Below, in pieces: positions 8,139 through 16,312 of a DNA stretch of 64,000 nt; position 1 is the stretch's first letter; each line of letters begins with the position of its first letter. Location: positions 62,001-126,000 of the IMG/VR virus record IMGVR_UViG_3300046665_000548, one strand, 5' to 3'. The position numbers and the translations under genes are program-made. The notes beneath the pieces are model-generated. The model did no database searches and had not been told where the DNA came from. It saw only the letters and a program-made list of their open reading frames with translations. This DNA comes from a virus.

Positions 8139-8164
8139 GGGCGTGGCAAAAGCCACGCCCTTTT
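8139..8164 (+). terminator. Strong intrinsic terminator
   Basis: A perfect 9-bp stem GGGCGTGGC/GCCACGCCC with an AAAA loop, followed by TTTT. It ends plus-strand transcription before the convergent gene at 8193. Confidence 0.9.
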
Positions 8165-8192
8165 CGTTTGTGTAATTCTGGAATGAATGGGC

Positions 8193-8828
8193 TTACGACG
8201 TTGGCGGGAGCTTCTTTTTGGTAACGAAATATCGATACGCATCGAAGCTCTGATTCTCGCCCCAGCCATTGTTGGCAGTCAGCCACTCTTGGATAGGCAT
8301 CGAAGGGTCATAGATGCTCGCGATGTTCTTCTCGTTGAGGAAGCCCACGGTGAAGCCCTTCTGCGCCGACTCCGCCATACGGTCGATCCAGAAACGGCGA
8401 CCATCGTAGGTCTGACACTTGTCCGAGATCACGGAATCAAACTTACCGAGCAATTCGTCGTAGAAGACCCGCGTGGTGATCGAAGGCATACCGGCACCCG
8501 CACGCCGCCACAGTACGACCTGAGTAGCGCAGTTTCCGAGCTTGGGTACGACAAGCGGAGTAGCCTCGACGTAATAAACAAGCGCACGGTCGCGCAAGTT
8601 CAGCACGAAGAACTCCAAATTGACGTTCAGAGCATATGCGAACAGAAAGTTCGCGTTTTCCTCGATCACATGATAGTCGGTCTCGGCCAATCGCTGATAT
8701 TCGCTGTGGTTCACAGCCGGATCATTGAGGCCGAAATCTTCTGGCTTCGTGTGCAGGACAGGCATCTCGAACAGCGGCTCCGTCATTGCGCTCTCCACGA
8801 GGTCGATATGATTTCTTAAGGACTTCAT
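8193..8828 (-). CDS. Leader-bearing GNAT-like protein behind an early-type promoter
   Basis: 211 residues. The N-terminus MKSLRNHIDLVE|S is close to the leader of the 49-55 kb proteins (L-V-E at 10-12). The body has an ALVYYVEA strand and a segment (TTRVFYDELLGKFDSVISD, then QTYDGRRFW) that recalls phage GNAT-like acetyltransferases; this is tentative. Unlike the other leader proteins, a CTTGAC...GGTAGGTT promoter lies 13 bases upstream, so it may be made early or throughout. Confidence 0.75.
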   Translation of the reverse strand: MKSLRNHIDLVESAMTEPLFEMPVLHTKPEDFGLNDPAVNHSEYQRLAETDYHVIEENANFLFAYALNVNLEFFVLNLRDRALVYYVEATPLVVPKLGNCATQVVLWRRAGAGMPSITTRVFYDELLGKFDSVISDKCQTYDGRRFWIDRMAESAQKGFTVGFLNEKNIASIYDPSMPIQEWLTANNGWGENQSFDAYRYFVTKKKLPPTS

Positions 8829-8840
8829 TCCAAGATTCTC

Positions 8841-8869
8841 AACCTACCACGTTTTGTTCTGCTGTCAAG
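8841..8869 (-). promoter_or_regulatory. Early-type promoter CTTGAC-N15-GGTAGGTT
   Basis: On the minus strand, CTTGAC is at 8869-8864 and GGTAGGTT at 8848-8841, 15 bases apart. The start codon at 8828 follows 13 bases later. Confidence 0.75.
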
Positions 8870-8879
8870 CGTTGGGCAA

Positions 8880-10160
8880 TTATTCTTGACCGATGTACGA
8901 GATTGCCTGCTGTTCAATGGCGATCATCATCTTCGAATCGTTGACTTGATCTCCGTCAGAATCCGCTGCCCACTGAACGACGATCTTCATGTTCTCGCCA
9001 CGCCCGCTCCAGCGAGCATTGCCAAAGCCGTGCTTTGCACCTACGCGCCATGGAAAGTTATAAGAACCGTTGCTGGGTCCAGCGATTTCCGACTCGAACG
9101 TATCTTCCTCGTCCAGAACTGATTCATGGAGCGTGCCAACTGCATTGTTCTGCTGGATAGCGTGAACGATCTTTTCGATGCTGGCCTTGTCTGCCAACAG
9201 ATGACGCAGGCCGAAATGCATCGGCGCAGGCCATTCTCCAAATTCACACCAACGGTAGCCTTGGCTTTCCCAGTTGAGATGCGGCTTGAATTCGTCTTCA
9301 ACGATCACAAGAAAATTGTAATAGCTAAAGCTGCGGTCTTTGAACACGAGCAGCGGCTGAATCTCTTGGATTTCTCCGTGGTACTGAGTTTCTTCGGAGA
9401 CCTCACGCTCAACAGCACGAATTGGGTCTTCCCCGCTATCGATCTTGCCTCCCCAGGTTCCCCACGTGTTAGGCTGTTCAACGTGATACTGAGGCGGAGC
9501 CTTAGAGTTGTCCGCACGATGAGCCAGCAGGATACGATTGGTAGTACGAGCCAAGATGATGCAGCCAGCGCCCTTCGCGCCATAGTATCCGGTGCGTGGA
9601 TCAGCATGTTGCGTGCTGCCAGACACGTCTGTTTCCATGAGATGGGCATATCTTCGCAGAAGCTCTTGGACGGCTTCTGGATTGCTCTTTGCTTTCTTCA
9701 ATTGATGAAGAAGCTGAGCACCCTCGCCACCGCGCACGAACACCTGCTTTCCAGCCTTGGTGTCGCGTACAGTGACGCTTCCCGTAAAGTCGGGTTCGAA
9801 AGTAAAGCGGTCATTTCCGCTAGTTCCGGCTAGCTCATCAAGCATCTCGCCTTCACGAGAACGATCCTGGCGCAGCTTAGTAGCGAGGGACTGGAAAAGA
9901 GCGCGAACCTCATCGACAGAGCATCCCAGGCGCGCGGAGACCTTCTGGAAGCCAGTGTCTGTGAGCTTTACGCCAGCAATGATTTCGTCATCGGTGATCT
10001 TTGCCTTAGATAGCATTCCATGCAGACGATCCAATGAAGACGGATCGCGCAGAGACGATGTACCCATAGGGGTTACGCCTGACGAATGCGCCGGAGGCGA
10101 CATCAATGAGGGATGAGCATTTAGTGGAGCTTTCTCACCAATGTACCTGCGCGTCATCAC
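8880..10160 (-). CDS. Nudix hydrolase with a long N-terminal extension
   Basis: 426 residues. The Nudix box GGKIDSGEDPIRAVEREV...EE lies at about 237-262, with GX5EX7REXXEE intact. Nudix enzymes cleave nucleoside diphosphates linked to another moiety. The domain is preceded by ~190 residues (helical LHGMLSKAKITDDE region, then an RFTFEPDFTGSV beta stretch) and followed by ~80 residues found in no standard Nudix enzyme. It overlaps by four bases a T4-superfamily structural gene under a late-type promoter, so it may be virion associated. Confidence 0.8.
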   Translation of the reverse strand: MMTRRYIGEKAPLNAHPSLMSPPAHSSGVTPMGTSSLRDPSSLDRLHGMLSKAKITDDEIIAGVKLTDTGFQKVSARLGCSVDEVRALFQSLATKLRQDRSREGEMLDELAGTSGNDRFTFEPDFTGSVTVRDTKAGKQVFVRGGEGAQLLHQLKKAKSNPEAVQELLRRYAHLMETDVSGSTQHADPRTGYYGAKGAGCIILARTTNRILLAHRADNSKAPPQYHVEQPNTWGTWGGKIDSGEDPIRAVEREVSEETQYHGEIQEIQPLLVFKDRSFSYYNFLVIVEDEFKPHLNWESQGYRWCEFGEWPAPMHFGLRHLLADKASIEKIVHAIQQNNAVGTLHESVLDEEDTFESEIAGPSNGSYNFPWRVGAKHGFGNARWSGRGENMKIVVQWAADSDGDQVNDSKMMIAIEQQAISYIGQE

Positions 10161-10939
10161 TTACCCTTGCGAACCGAATCCGTCTTGCGCTTCAAGACGT
10201 ATGTCTTGCCGCCCTTCTGGAATACCCGACCATGTTCCTTATTGTCATCATCCAGATTTCCCTGATCGCTGACTTTACCGGTGGTCTTAGCACGTGAAGA
10301 CTTTGGAGAGATTTGCGGAGCACCCTCGATGTGATCGTTGAACGCGCCGTTGTCGTCAGCGACTTCGCTCTTCGGATAATCGAGGAACTTGAATAGAGGA
10401 TTGGCGGGATCGCGGCGAGCTTCGGCGCGCTCCTTCTCGACCTTTCCGAGAACACCCAGAAAGCGAGAGTTGTATTCGTTGCCATAAAGCTGGCTGGCAT
10501 CGACCTGTTCTGCTTCCTCGTAGCCGTCCTTTGTAAGAAGCGATCCCGGCTCCAGGTTGCGACGCTTTGCTTCGTCGGCCATATCGGCTTCGGCGTTCAG
10601 CTTCTCAGTCTCATTCTCTATCGGATCATTGTCGCCACGGACGACGATGAATGATTTCGGACATCCCAGGGCGAGATGAAGTTCTTCCATCATCACGTAA
10701 GGAGATGCCGGGAAAGCGAGTTCGACATCCAGTATGTAAACCTCGACGTTCGACAGCGAGGGGAAATCTAGTGGAGCCTTCTGGAAGATCGTCTTCTTCG
10801 GCGCGGAAATGTCAAGCGGCTCATATTTCAGCAGAGCTTGCTCGATCTCATCTCTGACCTCATCCGTGACTTCCACGACGGTCTTGATTCGGTAGTTGTA
10901 GGTCCGCTCGACGGCGGCGAGATATTTACGGATATCCAT
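10157..10939 (-). CDS. T4-superfamily conserved virion structural protein
   Basis: 260 residues beginning MDIRKYLAAVE. The order RKYL, YNYRIKT, PKKTIFQKAPLDFP, VEVYILDVEL, SPYVMMEELHLALG, FIVVRGDNDP matches a protein I know from marine T4-like phages, usually annotated only as virion structural. The start resembles the capsid leader but has A-V-E in place of L-x-E. The C-terminal 60 residues are charged and basic. A TAAATA core lies 33 bases upstream. Confidence 0.7.
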   Translation of the reverse strand: MDIRKYLAAVERTYNYRIKTVVEVTDEVRDEIEQALLKYEPLDISAPKKTIFQKAPLDFPSLSNVEVYILDVELAFPASPYVMMEELHLALGCPKSFIVVRGDNDPIENETEKLNAEADMADEAKRRNLEPGSLLTKDGYEEAEQVDASQLYGNEYNSRFLGVLGKVEKERAEARRDPANPLFKFLDYPKSEVADDNGAFNDHIEGAPQISPKSSRAKTTGKVSDQGNLDDDNKEHGRVFQKGGKTYVLKRKTDSVRKGK

Positions 10940-10972
10940 GTGAGAAATACTGCCCTTGGTCAGTGTGCCTTG

Positions 10973-10978
10973 TATTTA
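10973..10978 (-). promoter_or_regulatory. Late-type promoter core TAAATA
   Basis: CATAAATACA on the minus strand, 33 bases before the structural gene at 10939. Confidence 0.55.
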
Positions 10979-11004
10979 TGATAGGTGGGAAATCGCTTGA
11001 ACCG

Positions 11005-11033
11005 CTTGACAATACTCGAAATCGTGGTAGTTT
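11005..11033 (+). promoter_or_regulatory. Early-type promoter CTTGAC-N15-GGTAGTTT
   Basis: CTTGAC at 11005-11010 and GGTAGTTT at 11026-11033. A partial second -35 (CGCTTGAA) lies just upstream. It drives the 11053-12753 cluster. Confidence 0.75.
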
Positions 11034-11052
11034 TTAACAAAAGGGATTTGAA

Positions 11053-11439
11053 ATGAAAAAACTCGTCGCGGTCTACTGGGGCATTACAACCATCGGGGCA
11101 ATGATGACCGTGGCAACCGGCCTCATGGTGGGATTTGGAATGGCCGCCGTCGCCGCTCCGCATGTTGGTCTAGCGCCCTATCAGCTTCAAACGATGTTGA
11201 TTGGGGCCGTGATCCTCATCCTTGCAGCTATCCCTTTCATGTTTACCCGAACGGCAAGATTGATTCTTGTCGCATCCGGCGTGTATTGCACCGGAGTCGC
11301 GGGATTGATAGCAACTGGCCTTGCTGGTTTTATTTCGCCGTTTGTCGGGGTATCGTCGGATATTCTCCAGACCATGGTCGTAGTCAGTGTAATCCTGACT
11401 ACGCCGTCGAGGCTTTTGAAACTGTACGAGGGAGAATAA
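11053..11439 (+). CDS. Integral membrane protein, four predicted helices
   Basis: 128 residues, nearly all hydrophobic, with four membrane segments at about 8-32, 44-62, 69-90 and 96-117. The short linkers fit a small inner-membrane bundle. The ribosome site AAAGGGA precedes the ATG. It stands first after an early-type promoter, as expected for a protein that alters the host envelope early. No family recognised. Confidence 0.75.
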   Translation: MKKLVAVYWGITTIGAMMTVATGLMVGFGMAAVAAPHVGLAPYQLQTMLIGAVILILAAIPFMFTRTARLILVASGVYCTGVAGLIATGLAGFISPFVGVSSDILQTMVVVSVILTTPSRLLKLYEGE

Positions 11440-11443
11440 AGAG

Positions 11444-11707
11444 ATGCGCCTGGGTTTCGTTGCACTATTTTGTTGTTTGGTATCCGGTCAAGTGCTGGCA
11501 GGAGAGAGCGATTGCGTCCAGTTGCGAGATTCCGATCAGCGGAACCTCTGTATGGCAAAGAATCGCCGCAGCGAGACCTACTGCACCGCCATCAACAACG
11601 AAGATCAGCGCCGCTACTGCCGCGCGGTGGTGAGCCATCGGGAAGCTGATTGCGTCGCAATTTCTGACCCCGAACTCCGAACCTATTGCCGGGGGACGAC
11701 TCGGTGA
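11444..11707 (+). CDS. Secreted Cys-rich repeat protein
   Basis: 87 residues with a clear signal peptide (MRLGFVALFCCLVSGQVLAG). The mature part holds three repeats of the type C-x(n)-D-x-x-x-R-x-x-C (SDQRNLC, NEDQRRYC, DPELRTYC), suggesting disulfides in the periplasm. It lies five bases after the membrane-protein gene and its stop overlaps the next GTG. Probably an envelope-active early product; target unknown. Confidence 0.75.
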   Translation: MRLGFVALFCCLVSGQVLAGESDCVQLRDSDQRNLCMAKNRRSETYCTAINNEDQRRYCRAVVSHREADCVAISDPELRTYCRGTTR

Positions 11708-12156
11708 CTGACGCCGATCTGCTGAAACAGTTCGAGGAAGAGTTACCGGAGTTGCATCGTTCGGGCTCTCTCAAGGAAGTGCGAGAGTGGGTCTTGGATC
11801 ATGCCGAGGCCCTGATTCTGCGCAACAGCAAACCCGACATGCCATCGGCTTTTCCGGCGCAGTTCTTCGCGATGGATTTTTCGCACCATCGATACGAAAA
11901 AAATATCTACGACCGTAAAGAGGACGACTATCGATCCGGTCTGGTGTGCCATTGCGTCATGAAGATAGTAGACTTCAATAATGGTTTTCGGATTCTCGAT
12001 GGAACTGGTCTTGTTGTTCAGAACGGCAAGACATCAGCAAATGGTCTTAAACTCCACTGCGATATTCATTTCTACGAAGAAGATTGGCCTACTCTATTTG
12101 TAATGGCCAAGATGACAAGTACGGATGGAAAGTTGGCGTTCTTCCTCGCCGCTTAG
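11704..12156 (+). CDS. Hypothetical protein
   Basis: 150 residues from the GTG at 11704, which overlaps the preceding stop (GTGA); an upstream TTG is less likely. The N-terminal third is acidic and helical, the rest beta-rich (LDGTGLVVQNGKT, CDIHFYEEDWPTLFVM). No signal peptide and no recognised family. Its place between secreted proteins may be only operon packing. Confidence 0.65.
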   Translation: MTDADLLKQFEEELPELHRSGSLKEVREWVLDHAEALILRNSKPDMPSAFPAQFFAMDFSHHRYEKNIYDRKEDDYRSGLVCHCVMKIVDFNNGFRILDGTGLVVQNGKTSANGLKLHCDIHFYEEDWPTLFVMAKMTSTDGKLAFFLAA

Positions 12157-12216
12157 ATATTGCTGAGAGCAATCGACAGCAGGTATAAAGTCCTCTATCT
12201 CTTTTTAAGGATTTCA

Positions 12217-12753
12217 ATGTCATCTTTCATTTCGACCGTTATGGTTGTTCTAGGTCTTTCACAGCCAGCGCCCGCCGTTGAGACACACAAGGGCGTCCGC
12301 GCCCCCGCCGTCCAGTTCAATAAGTATCCCAAGCGGGAAGATCATTATCCTGGTGGCTTCTCTTGGCCGGTTTGTGCTGGCAAGAAAGAGAAGATGTCAG
12401 AGTGTGTTACTGATGGCGATACGGTTCGCATCAAGTTTAAGGCGTATCGTCTTATCGACCTCGACACGCCAGAGACCAAGGCGTCGAACCGCTGCTCCAC
12501 TCCTGAAAAAGAAGCGGCAGCCAAAGCTCTCGGCGCGAAGGCCAAGCAAACCGTTGTGACGATGTTATCTACGGCGAAAGATATCGTTGTTACGGTATAC
12601 ATCGATCCGCTGACAAAGGACCCGGTGACCGACAAGTACGGTCGGACCCTCTCAAATATTTCAGCAGATGGTAAGGATGTGGCCTCTGTACTGATCAGCA
12701 GCGGTCTAGGCCATCACTATGATGGCGGAACAAAGACTAAGTGGTGCGACTGA
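12217..12753 (+). CDS. Secreted thermonuclease-like (SNase) protein
   Basis: 178 residues from the ATG at 12217 after AAGGA. Residues ~1-25 look like a signal peptide (STVMVVLGLSQPAPA). The OB-fold nuclease core follows: VTDGDTVRIKF, then RLIDLDTPET with catalytic Arg and Asp, an EKEAAAKALGAKAK helix and KYGR with the second catalytic Arg. SNase-type enzymes degrade DNA and RNA with Ca2+. Export suggests periplasmic action, for example on competing incoming DNA. A terminator follows. Confidence 0.8.
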   Translation: MSSFISTVMVVLGLSQPAPAVETHKGVRAPAVQFNKYPKREDHYPGGFSWPVCAGKKEKMSECVTDGDTVRIKFKAYRLIDLDTPETKASNRCSTPEKEAAAKALGAKAKQTVVTMLSTAKDIVVTVYIDPLTKDPVTDKYGRTLSNISADGKDVASVLISSGLGHHYDGGTKTKWCD

Positions 12754-12770
12754 TAGTATCGTCTAATGAA

Positions 12771-12796
12771 AGGCTCCCAGTGGGAGCCTTTTTTTA
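12771..12796 (+). terminator. Strong intrinsic terminator
   Basis: Stem AGGCTCCC/GGGAGCCT with a three-base loop, followed by seven T. It ends the 11053-12753 unit. Confidence 0.9.
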
Positions 12797-12818
12797 TCGG
12801 ACAAGTTCTACTGCCTGC

Positions 12819-12824
12819 TAAATA
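12819..12824 (+). promoter_or_regulatory. Late-type promoter core TAAATA
   Basis: GCTAAATACAGGAG, 24 bases before the ATG of the 914-residue lysin gene and directly after a terminator. Confidence 0.6.
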
Positions 12825-12848
12825 CAGGAGAATAATTGTAGGACTAAA

Positions 12849-15593
12849 ATGCCGAACTCTGCTGAACAACTACGCGAATGGCTGCGCCTCTTCGAAGATG
12901 ATACCGATTCGTCGTCGGATTCCTCTTCGGACTCCTCAACCTCAGATTCGTCTAGTGATACATCAACCGATTCGACTAAAACCGATACGAAGGCATCAGA
13001 GCCCGCATCGAGTCCGTCTGAGCCAGCATCAGCCCCTTCGGAACCAGCATCGACCTCCGCGAGCGCACCTAGTTCTGCGTCGTCTGGATCGGATTCGAAG
13101 CCTGCTACTCCGTCCGCAACGACGGACGTGGCCTCAGTAAGTCAGCCAGTTGCTTCCACCCCGTCTCCGGTGGCCGTTCCTACGTCAGCTTCAACGTCAG
13201 CTTCAACGTCGGCGGCTATGCCCGCTTCGACGCCTAGTTCGAGCCCGGCGACTGTTTCTACGTCACTGGCATCAGCGCCAACGCCAACTTCGACAACTGC
13301 ACCTACATCCGTTCCAATCAAATTCGACGCTAATAAGATCGGAGGAGAAGGTGGAGCCTCAGCACTTCTAGGTAAGATGGGATATCCGCCAGTCAACATC
13401 CTGGGCAACGGCCCGTCTCAGCTTGGTATTTCAAGTGCCTCGAAGGAACCTAATGCTAACCCCGCCAGCATTATCAATGCTATGGGTGGGCGAGATCGCG
13501 TAACACAAGGACTGTCGAACCTTTCGACAACGGAGCGCGGCCAAGTATCGAGCGCATTTGGCGGAGAGCAACAGCTTCAGGCTGCACTCGATGGCAAAAC
13601 TGAATTCACTCCGCCTGCTGCCGCTGCTGCGGCTAAGGCTGCTCCATCACAAAGCGCTCCTGCGATGCCAGCTTCATCGCCTGTTTCAGCGCCAGCTACC
13701 TCTGCGGCACCGTCTGCTACGCCTTCCGCGTCGAAACCTGCTGCCGCTGCTTCGACGGCCACGCCTTCGACGGCCACGCCTTCGGCTGCTGCGACGCCTT
13801 CGGCTGCTGCGACGCCTTCGGCTGCTGCGACGCCTTCGGCTGCTGCACCATCAACATCTTCATCTACAAATTCTGACGCTACCACCGCGAACGCCAGAAT
13901 GGCCGCATTGCTTGGCCAGAAGAATGTTAGTGACACCACGCCTGATCCGACTAAGGCTTCTGAGCCATCAAAGGCGGCCAGCGTACCCAGCACATCGACA
14001 CCCAGCACAACAAGTGGCGCGGCACCGTCTGCATTGGCAACAAGTCCAGCTAAGACTGCACCAGCCAACGCAACCGAGACCAAATTTGGTGACATCGGCG
14101 CGCTTTCCGGAAAATACGAGTCGGGTGGAAAAAGCGTTCATATGGTCAGCACTGGTAAAGACGATCCAGGAGGTGTTTCATACGGTCGCAATCAGCTTTC
14201 GACCAAAGACAGTATGCCTGCCTATCTACGCGCACCAGAATCCGCTGCGTATCGAGACCAACTAAAAGCGGCAGGTCCAGTCGGTAGCCCTGCCTTCAAT
14301 CAGGCATACAAGGATGTCGCCGCGCGTGATCCAGATGGTTTTCAAAAGTCACAAAATGACTTCTTGATGAGAACGCACTACGATCCAGTGAAGAGTGTTG
14401 CCGATAAGCAAGGTTTCGACACGAACAGTCGAGCCGTGCAACAGGCACTATTCAGCACTAGCGTTCAACATGGACGTGCTGCCGATATTGTGAGAAATGC
14501 CGGAGACATGACCGGCAAGACACCGCAACAGCAGATCAACGCACTTTATGACGCACGAACTGCGTACACACAAGGATTGCCTAATCTTCCAGATAATACA
14601 AAAGCTAGCGTAATAAATCGTTTCGGTAATGAGAGAAACGATGCTCTCGCAATCGCCAGCAGTCCGAACGACAAAAATCCCTTCGACAATAACACGGCAA
14701 CTGCGTCGAACGGAAGCGCCCCTGCGACGAGCGGAAGTAAACCTGCGACCGGGGGCACACAGGTAGCATCAAACTCTCCTGTGGCTCCGAGCAACCACAT
14801 GGACATCGCTCGGTCTATGGTCGGAAAGAACTCGGATCAGGCTCGACAAGATATTACATCTAGAGGCGGTAAGTTCAATAACGGCGTCTGGTGTGCAGAC
14901 TTTGCGAACGATGTTCTCAAGCAGAGTGGACAGCAAGGTAGCGGTAGTTCAATGGCGAAGAGCTTCTTGAACGTCGGTACGAAGGTGGACGCGTCAGAGG
15001 CTAAAAATGGCGACATCGTTGTATTCAATCGCGGCGCTCCGGGCTCCGCGTCGGGTCACGTTGGTTTTGTGGACAGGGTTAATCCAGATGGCAGTGTCAG
15101 AGTTCTGGGCGGAAATCAGGGCGGTCAAGTTAGTATCAAAAACTTTCCCGCAAGCCAAGTTGTCGGTTTCCGAAGAATTGACGGCGCGGGCACGGGAACT
15201 GGCAACGGCGGCACGGCAGTAGCGGCAAACTCTAACACGTCGAACGGAAATGCTTCCAGCAAACCTGCTACGAGCAATGCTGGTAGCTCTGGATCAGCCA
15301 GTAGCGCACCGACCAAAACAGCAAGTAACACAGCGCCGTCAGCGTCCAGCAACACTCGTTCGCAAGATACTCCTGCTTGGACTCCTAGGATTGCATCGTC
15401 ATCCGATGGCCCAGACCTGAAGCGTCCCAAGTCTGCCGATGACACGCCAACTACGGTCCAGGCCAGCACAGACACTCCTGGCGGTGTTGTTACGCCTAGC
15501 TACAGCGCGCCAACACCTAACGCATCACCGAACTTCTTGGCATCGCTTGAGCGTAGCAGGCGACGAGGAGGCAGTTCGAGAATGGCTGCCTAA
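12849..15593 (+). CDS. Large virion-associated lysin candidate: low-complexity arms, lysozyme-like and CHAP-type domains
   Basis: 914 residues. The start MPNSAEQLREWLRLFE|D ends in L-F-E like the capsid leaders. Residues ~20-160 and ~240-410 are Ser/Thr/Ala/Pro-rich linkers. Residues ~415-600 (ALSGKYESGG, SYGRNQLS, then a helical bundle) resemble the lysozyme-like domain found in VgrG3-type and phage lytic proteins. Residues ~640-780 (NGVWCADFANDVL, KNGDIVVFNRG, GHVGFVDRV) form a CHAP/NlpC-like amidase with Cys and His. A late-type promoter precedes it. It may be injected or act at the tail tip to open peptidoglycan. Confidence 0.75.
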   Translation: MPNSAEQLREWLRLFEDDTDSSSDSSSDSSTSDSSSDTSTDSTKTDTKASEPASSPSEPASAPSEPASTSASAPSSASSGSDSKPATPSATTDVASVSQPVASTPSPVAVPTSASTSASTSAAMPASTPSSSPATVSTSLASAPTPTSTTAPTSVPIKFDANKIGGEGGASALLGKMGYPPVNILGNGPSQLGISSASKEPNANPASIINAMGGRDRVTQGLSNLSTTERGQVSSAFGGEQQLQAALDGKTEFTPPAAAAAAKAAPSQSAPAMPASSPVSAPATSAAPSATPSASKPAAAASTATPSTATPSAAATPSAAATPSAAATPSAAAPSTSSSTNSDATTANARMAALLGQKNVSDTTPDPTKASEPSKAASVPSTSTPSTTSGAAPSALATSPAKTAPANATETKFGDIGALSGKYESGGKSVHMVSTGKDDPGGVSYGRNQLSTKDSMPAYLRAPESAAYRDQLKAAGPVGSPAFNQAYKDVAARDPDGFQKSQNDFLMRTHYDPVKSVADKQGFDTNSRAVQQALFSTSVQHGRAADIVRNAGDMTGKTPQQQINALYDARTAYTQGLPNLPDNTKASVINRFGNERNDALAIASSPNDKNPFDNNTATASNGSAPATSGSKPATGGTQVASNSPVAPSNHMDIARSMVGKNSDQARQDITSRGGKFNNGVWCADFANDVLKQSGQQGSGSSMAKSFLNVGTKVDASEAKNGDIVVFNRGAPGSASGHVGFVDRVNPDGSVRVLGGNQGGQVSIKNFPASQVVGFRRIDGAGTGTGNGGTAVAANSNTSNGNASSKPATSNAGSSGSASSAPTKTASNTAPSASSNTRSQDTPAWTPRIASSSDGPDLKRPKSADDTPTTVQASTDTPGGVVTPSYSAPTPNASPNFLASLERSRRRGGSSRMAA
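13778..13846 (+). repeat. 18-bp tandem repeat inside the lysin gene
   Basis: About 3.8 copies of GCCTTCGGCTGCTGCGAC in frame, encoding the Ala-Thr-Pro-Ser-Ala-Ala linker. It looks like slippage-prone coding DNA, not a regulatory array. Confidence 0.85.
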
Positions 15594-15596
15594 ACG

Positions 15597-15806
15597 CTAC
15601 CACCAAGGTTCAGTTGACGAGATACCCTCGTCAACAACTATGATGCGTTCAGCAGGAAGCAAATAGGGGTGGTTCTCTATGTATTTTGCACGGACGCGTT
15701 CCGAACAATCAGTATCGTAGAATTCACCAACCGCAGCACCGTACATTTCAGATGCGACAGAAACAAAGTTGTAGAATATTTTATAGGTTCTAACCGAAAC
15801 CTTCAT
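15597..15806 (-). CDS. Small hypothetical protein
   Basis: 69 residues from the ATG at 15806 (MKVSVRTYKI); an upstream in-frame start at 15857 would add an unlikely basic N-terminus. It is rich in Tyr, Val and Glu and has no membrane segment. It faces the end of the lysin gene. No family recognised; coding is likely but not certain. Confidence 0.45.
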   Translation of the reverse strand: MKVSVRTYKIFYNFVSVASEMYGAAVGEFYDTDCSERVRAKYIENHPYLLPAERIIVVDEGISSTEPWW

Positions 15807-15863
15807 AAGAAATACACCTAGCAATCTTCTCACATGGTACCCTAACCATAAAAACATCGACTA

Positions 15864-15869
15864 TAAATA
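15864..15869 (+). promoter_or_regulatory. Late-type promoter TATAAATA five bases before the start codon
   Basis: CTATAAATAAACGG precedes the ATG at 15875. The five-base gap would place +1 on the A of the start codon under T4 geometry. Confidence 0.65.
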
Positions 15870-15874
15870 AACGG

Positions 15875-16312
15875 ATGTCTTATCTTTTCCTGAAAGGGGC
15901 TTCGGGCGCGGTTCAACCCCACACGTCATTCCGCTTCCGCGTCGATCTTTACAACCTTCTCCATAAGCTTCACGACGTTGACGAAGTATTCAGTCAATGC
16001 GTGATGAGCGCCGAACTCAATTTTACAGAAGGTTTGCTTAAGGTGAAGGTTGCCTCTCCGGTCAACGGAGCGCTAGACGAATTCCTGGAGCTACTATTCA
16101 AAGATTCGGTTTGGGTGCTTCGAGTTGTTCTTCTCGATAACGACAATGATCCGACTGTCGGCTATCGCTTAACCGACCCTTTTTTGGTCTCGCACAGTCT
16201 CGGGGGATTAAGTTATGATAATCCCGAAAACGTGTATCATGAGTTCGGTTTCGGCTTCATGAGCAAGCACTACGAACGCCTTAGTCCTTCTTTGAAAGCG
16301 CTTGTGCCCTAA
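15875..16312 (+). CDS. Late virion protein, possibly tube-like
   Basis: 145 residues. A beta-rich pattern (FRFRVDLYNLLHKL, CVMSAELNFTEG, a long VWVLRVVLLDND strand, GGLSYDNPEN, HEFGFGF) recalls tail-tube or tube-terminator folds, but I see no decisive motif. It has its own TAAATA core five bases before the ATG and lies opposite the tail/terminase operon, overlapping the small-terminase candidate by 32 bp. Probably a structural component. Confidence 0.65.
   Translation: MSYLFLKGASGAVQPHTSFRFRVDLYNLLHKLHDVDEVFSQCVMSAELNFTEGLLKVKVASPVNGALDEFLELLFKDSVWVLRVVLLDNDNDPTVGYRLTDPFLVSHSLGGLSYDNPENVYHEFGFGFMSKHYERLSPSLKALVP

Noticed and set aside
8187-9833. Plus-strand frames of 210 and 235 codons
   Set aside because: Antisense to the leader-bearing 8193-8828 gene and to the Nudix fusion; composition not protein-like.
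13778-13846. Short tandem repeat considered as a CRISPR-like array or iteron
   Set aside because: The 18-bp units are contiguous, in frame and have no spacers; they encode a protein linker.
13558-14265. Alternative frame of 235 codons rich in Leu/Arg/His within the lysin gene
   Set aside because: It arises from the low-complexity GC-rich linker read out of frame.
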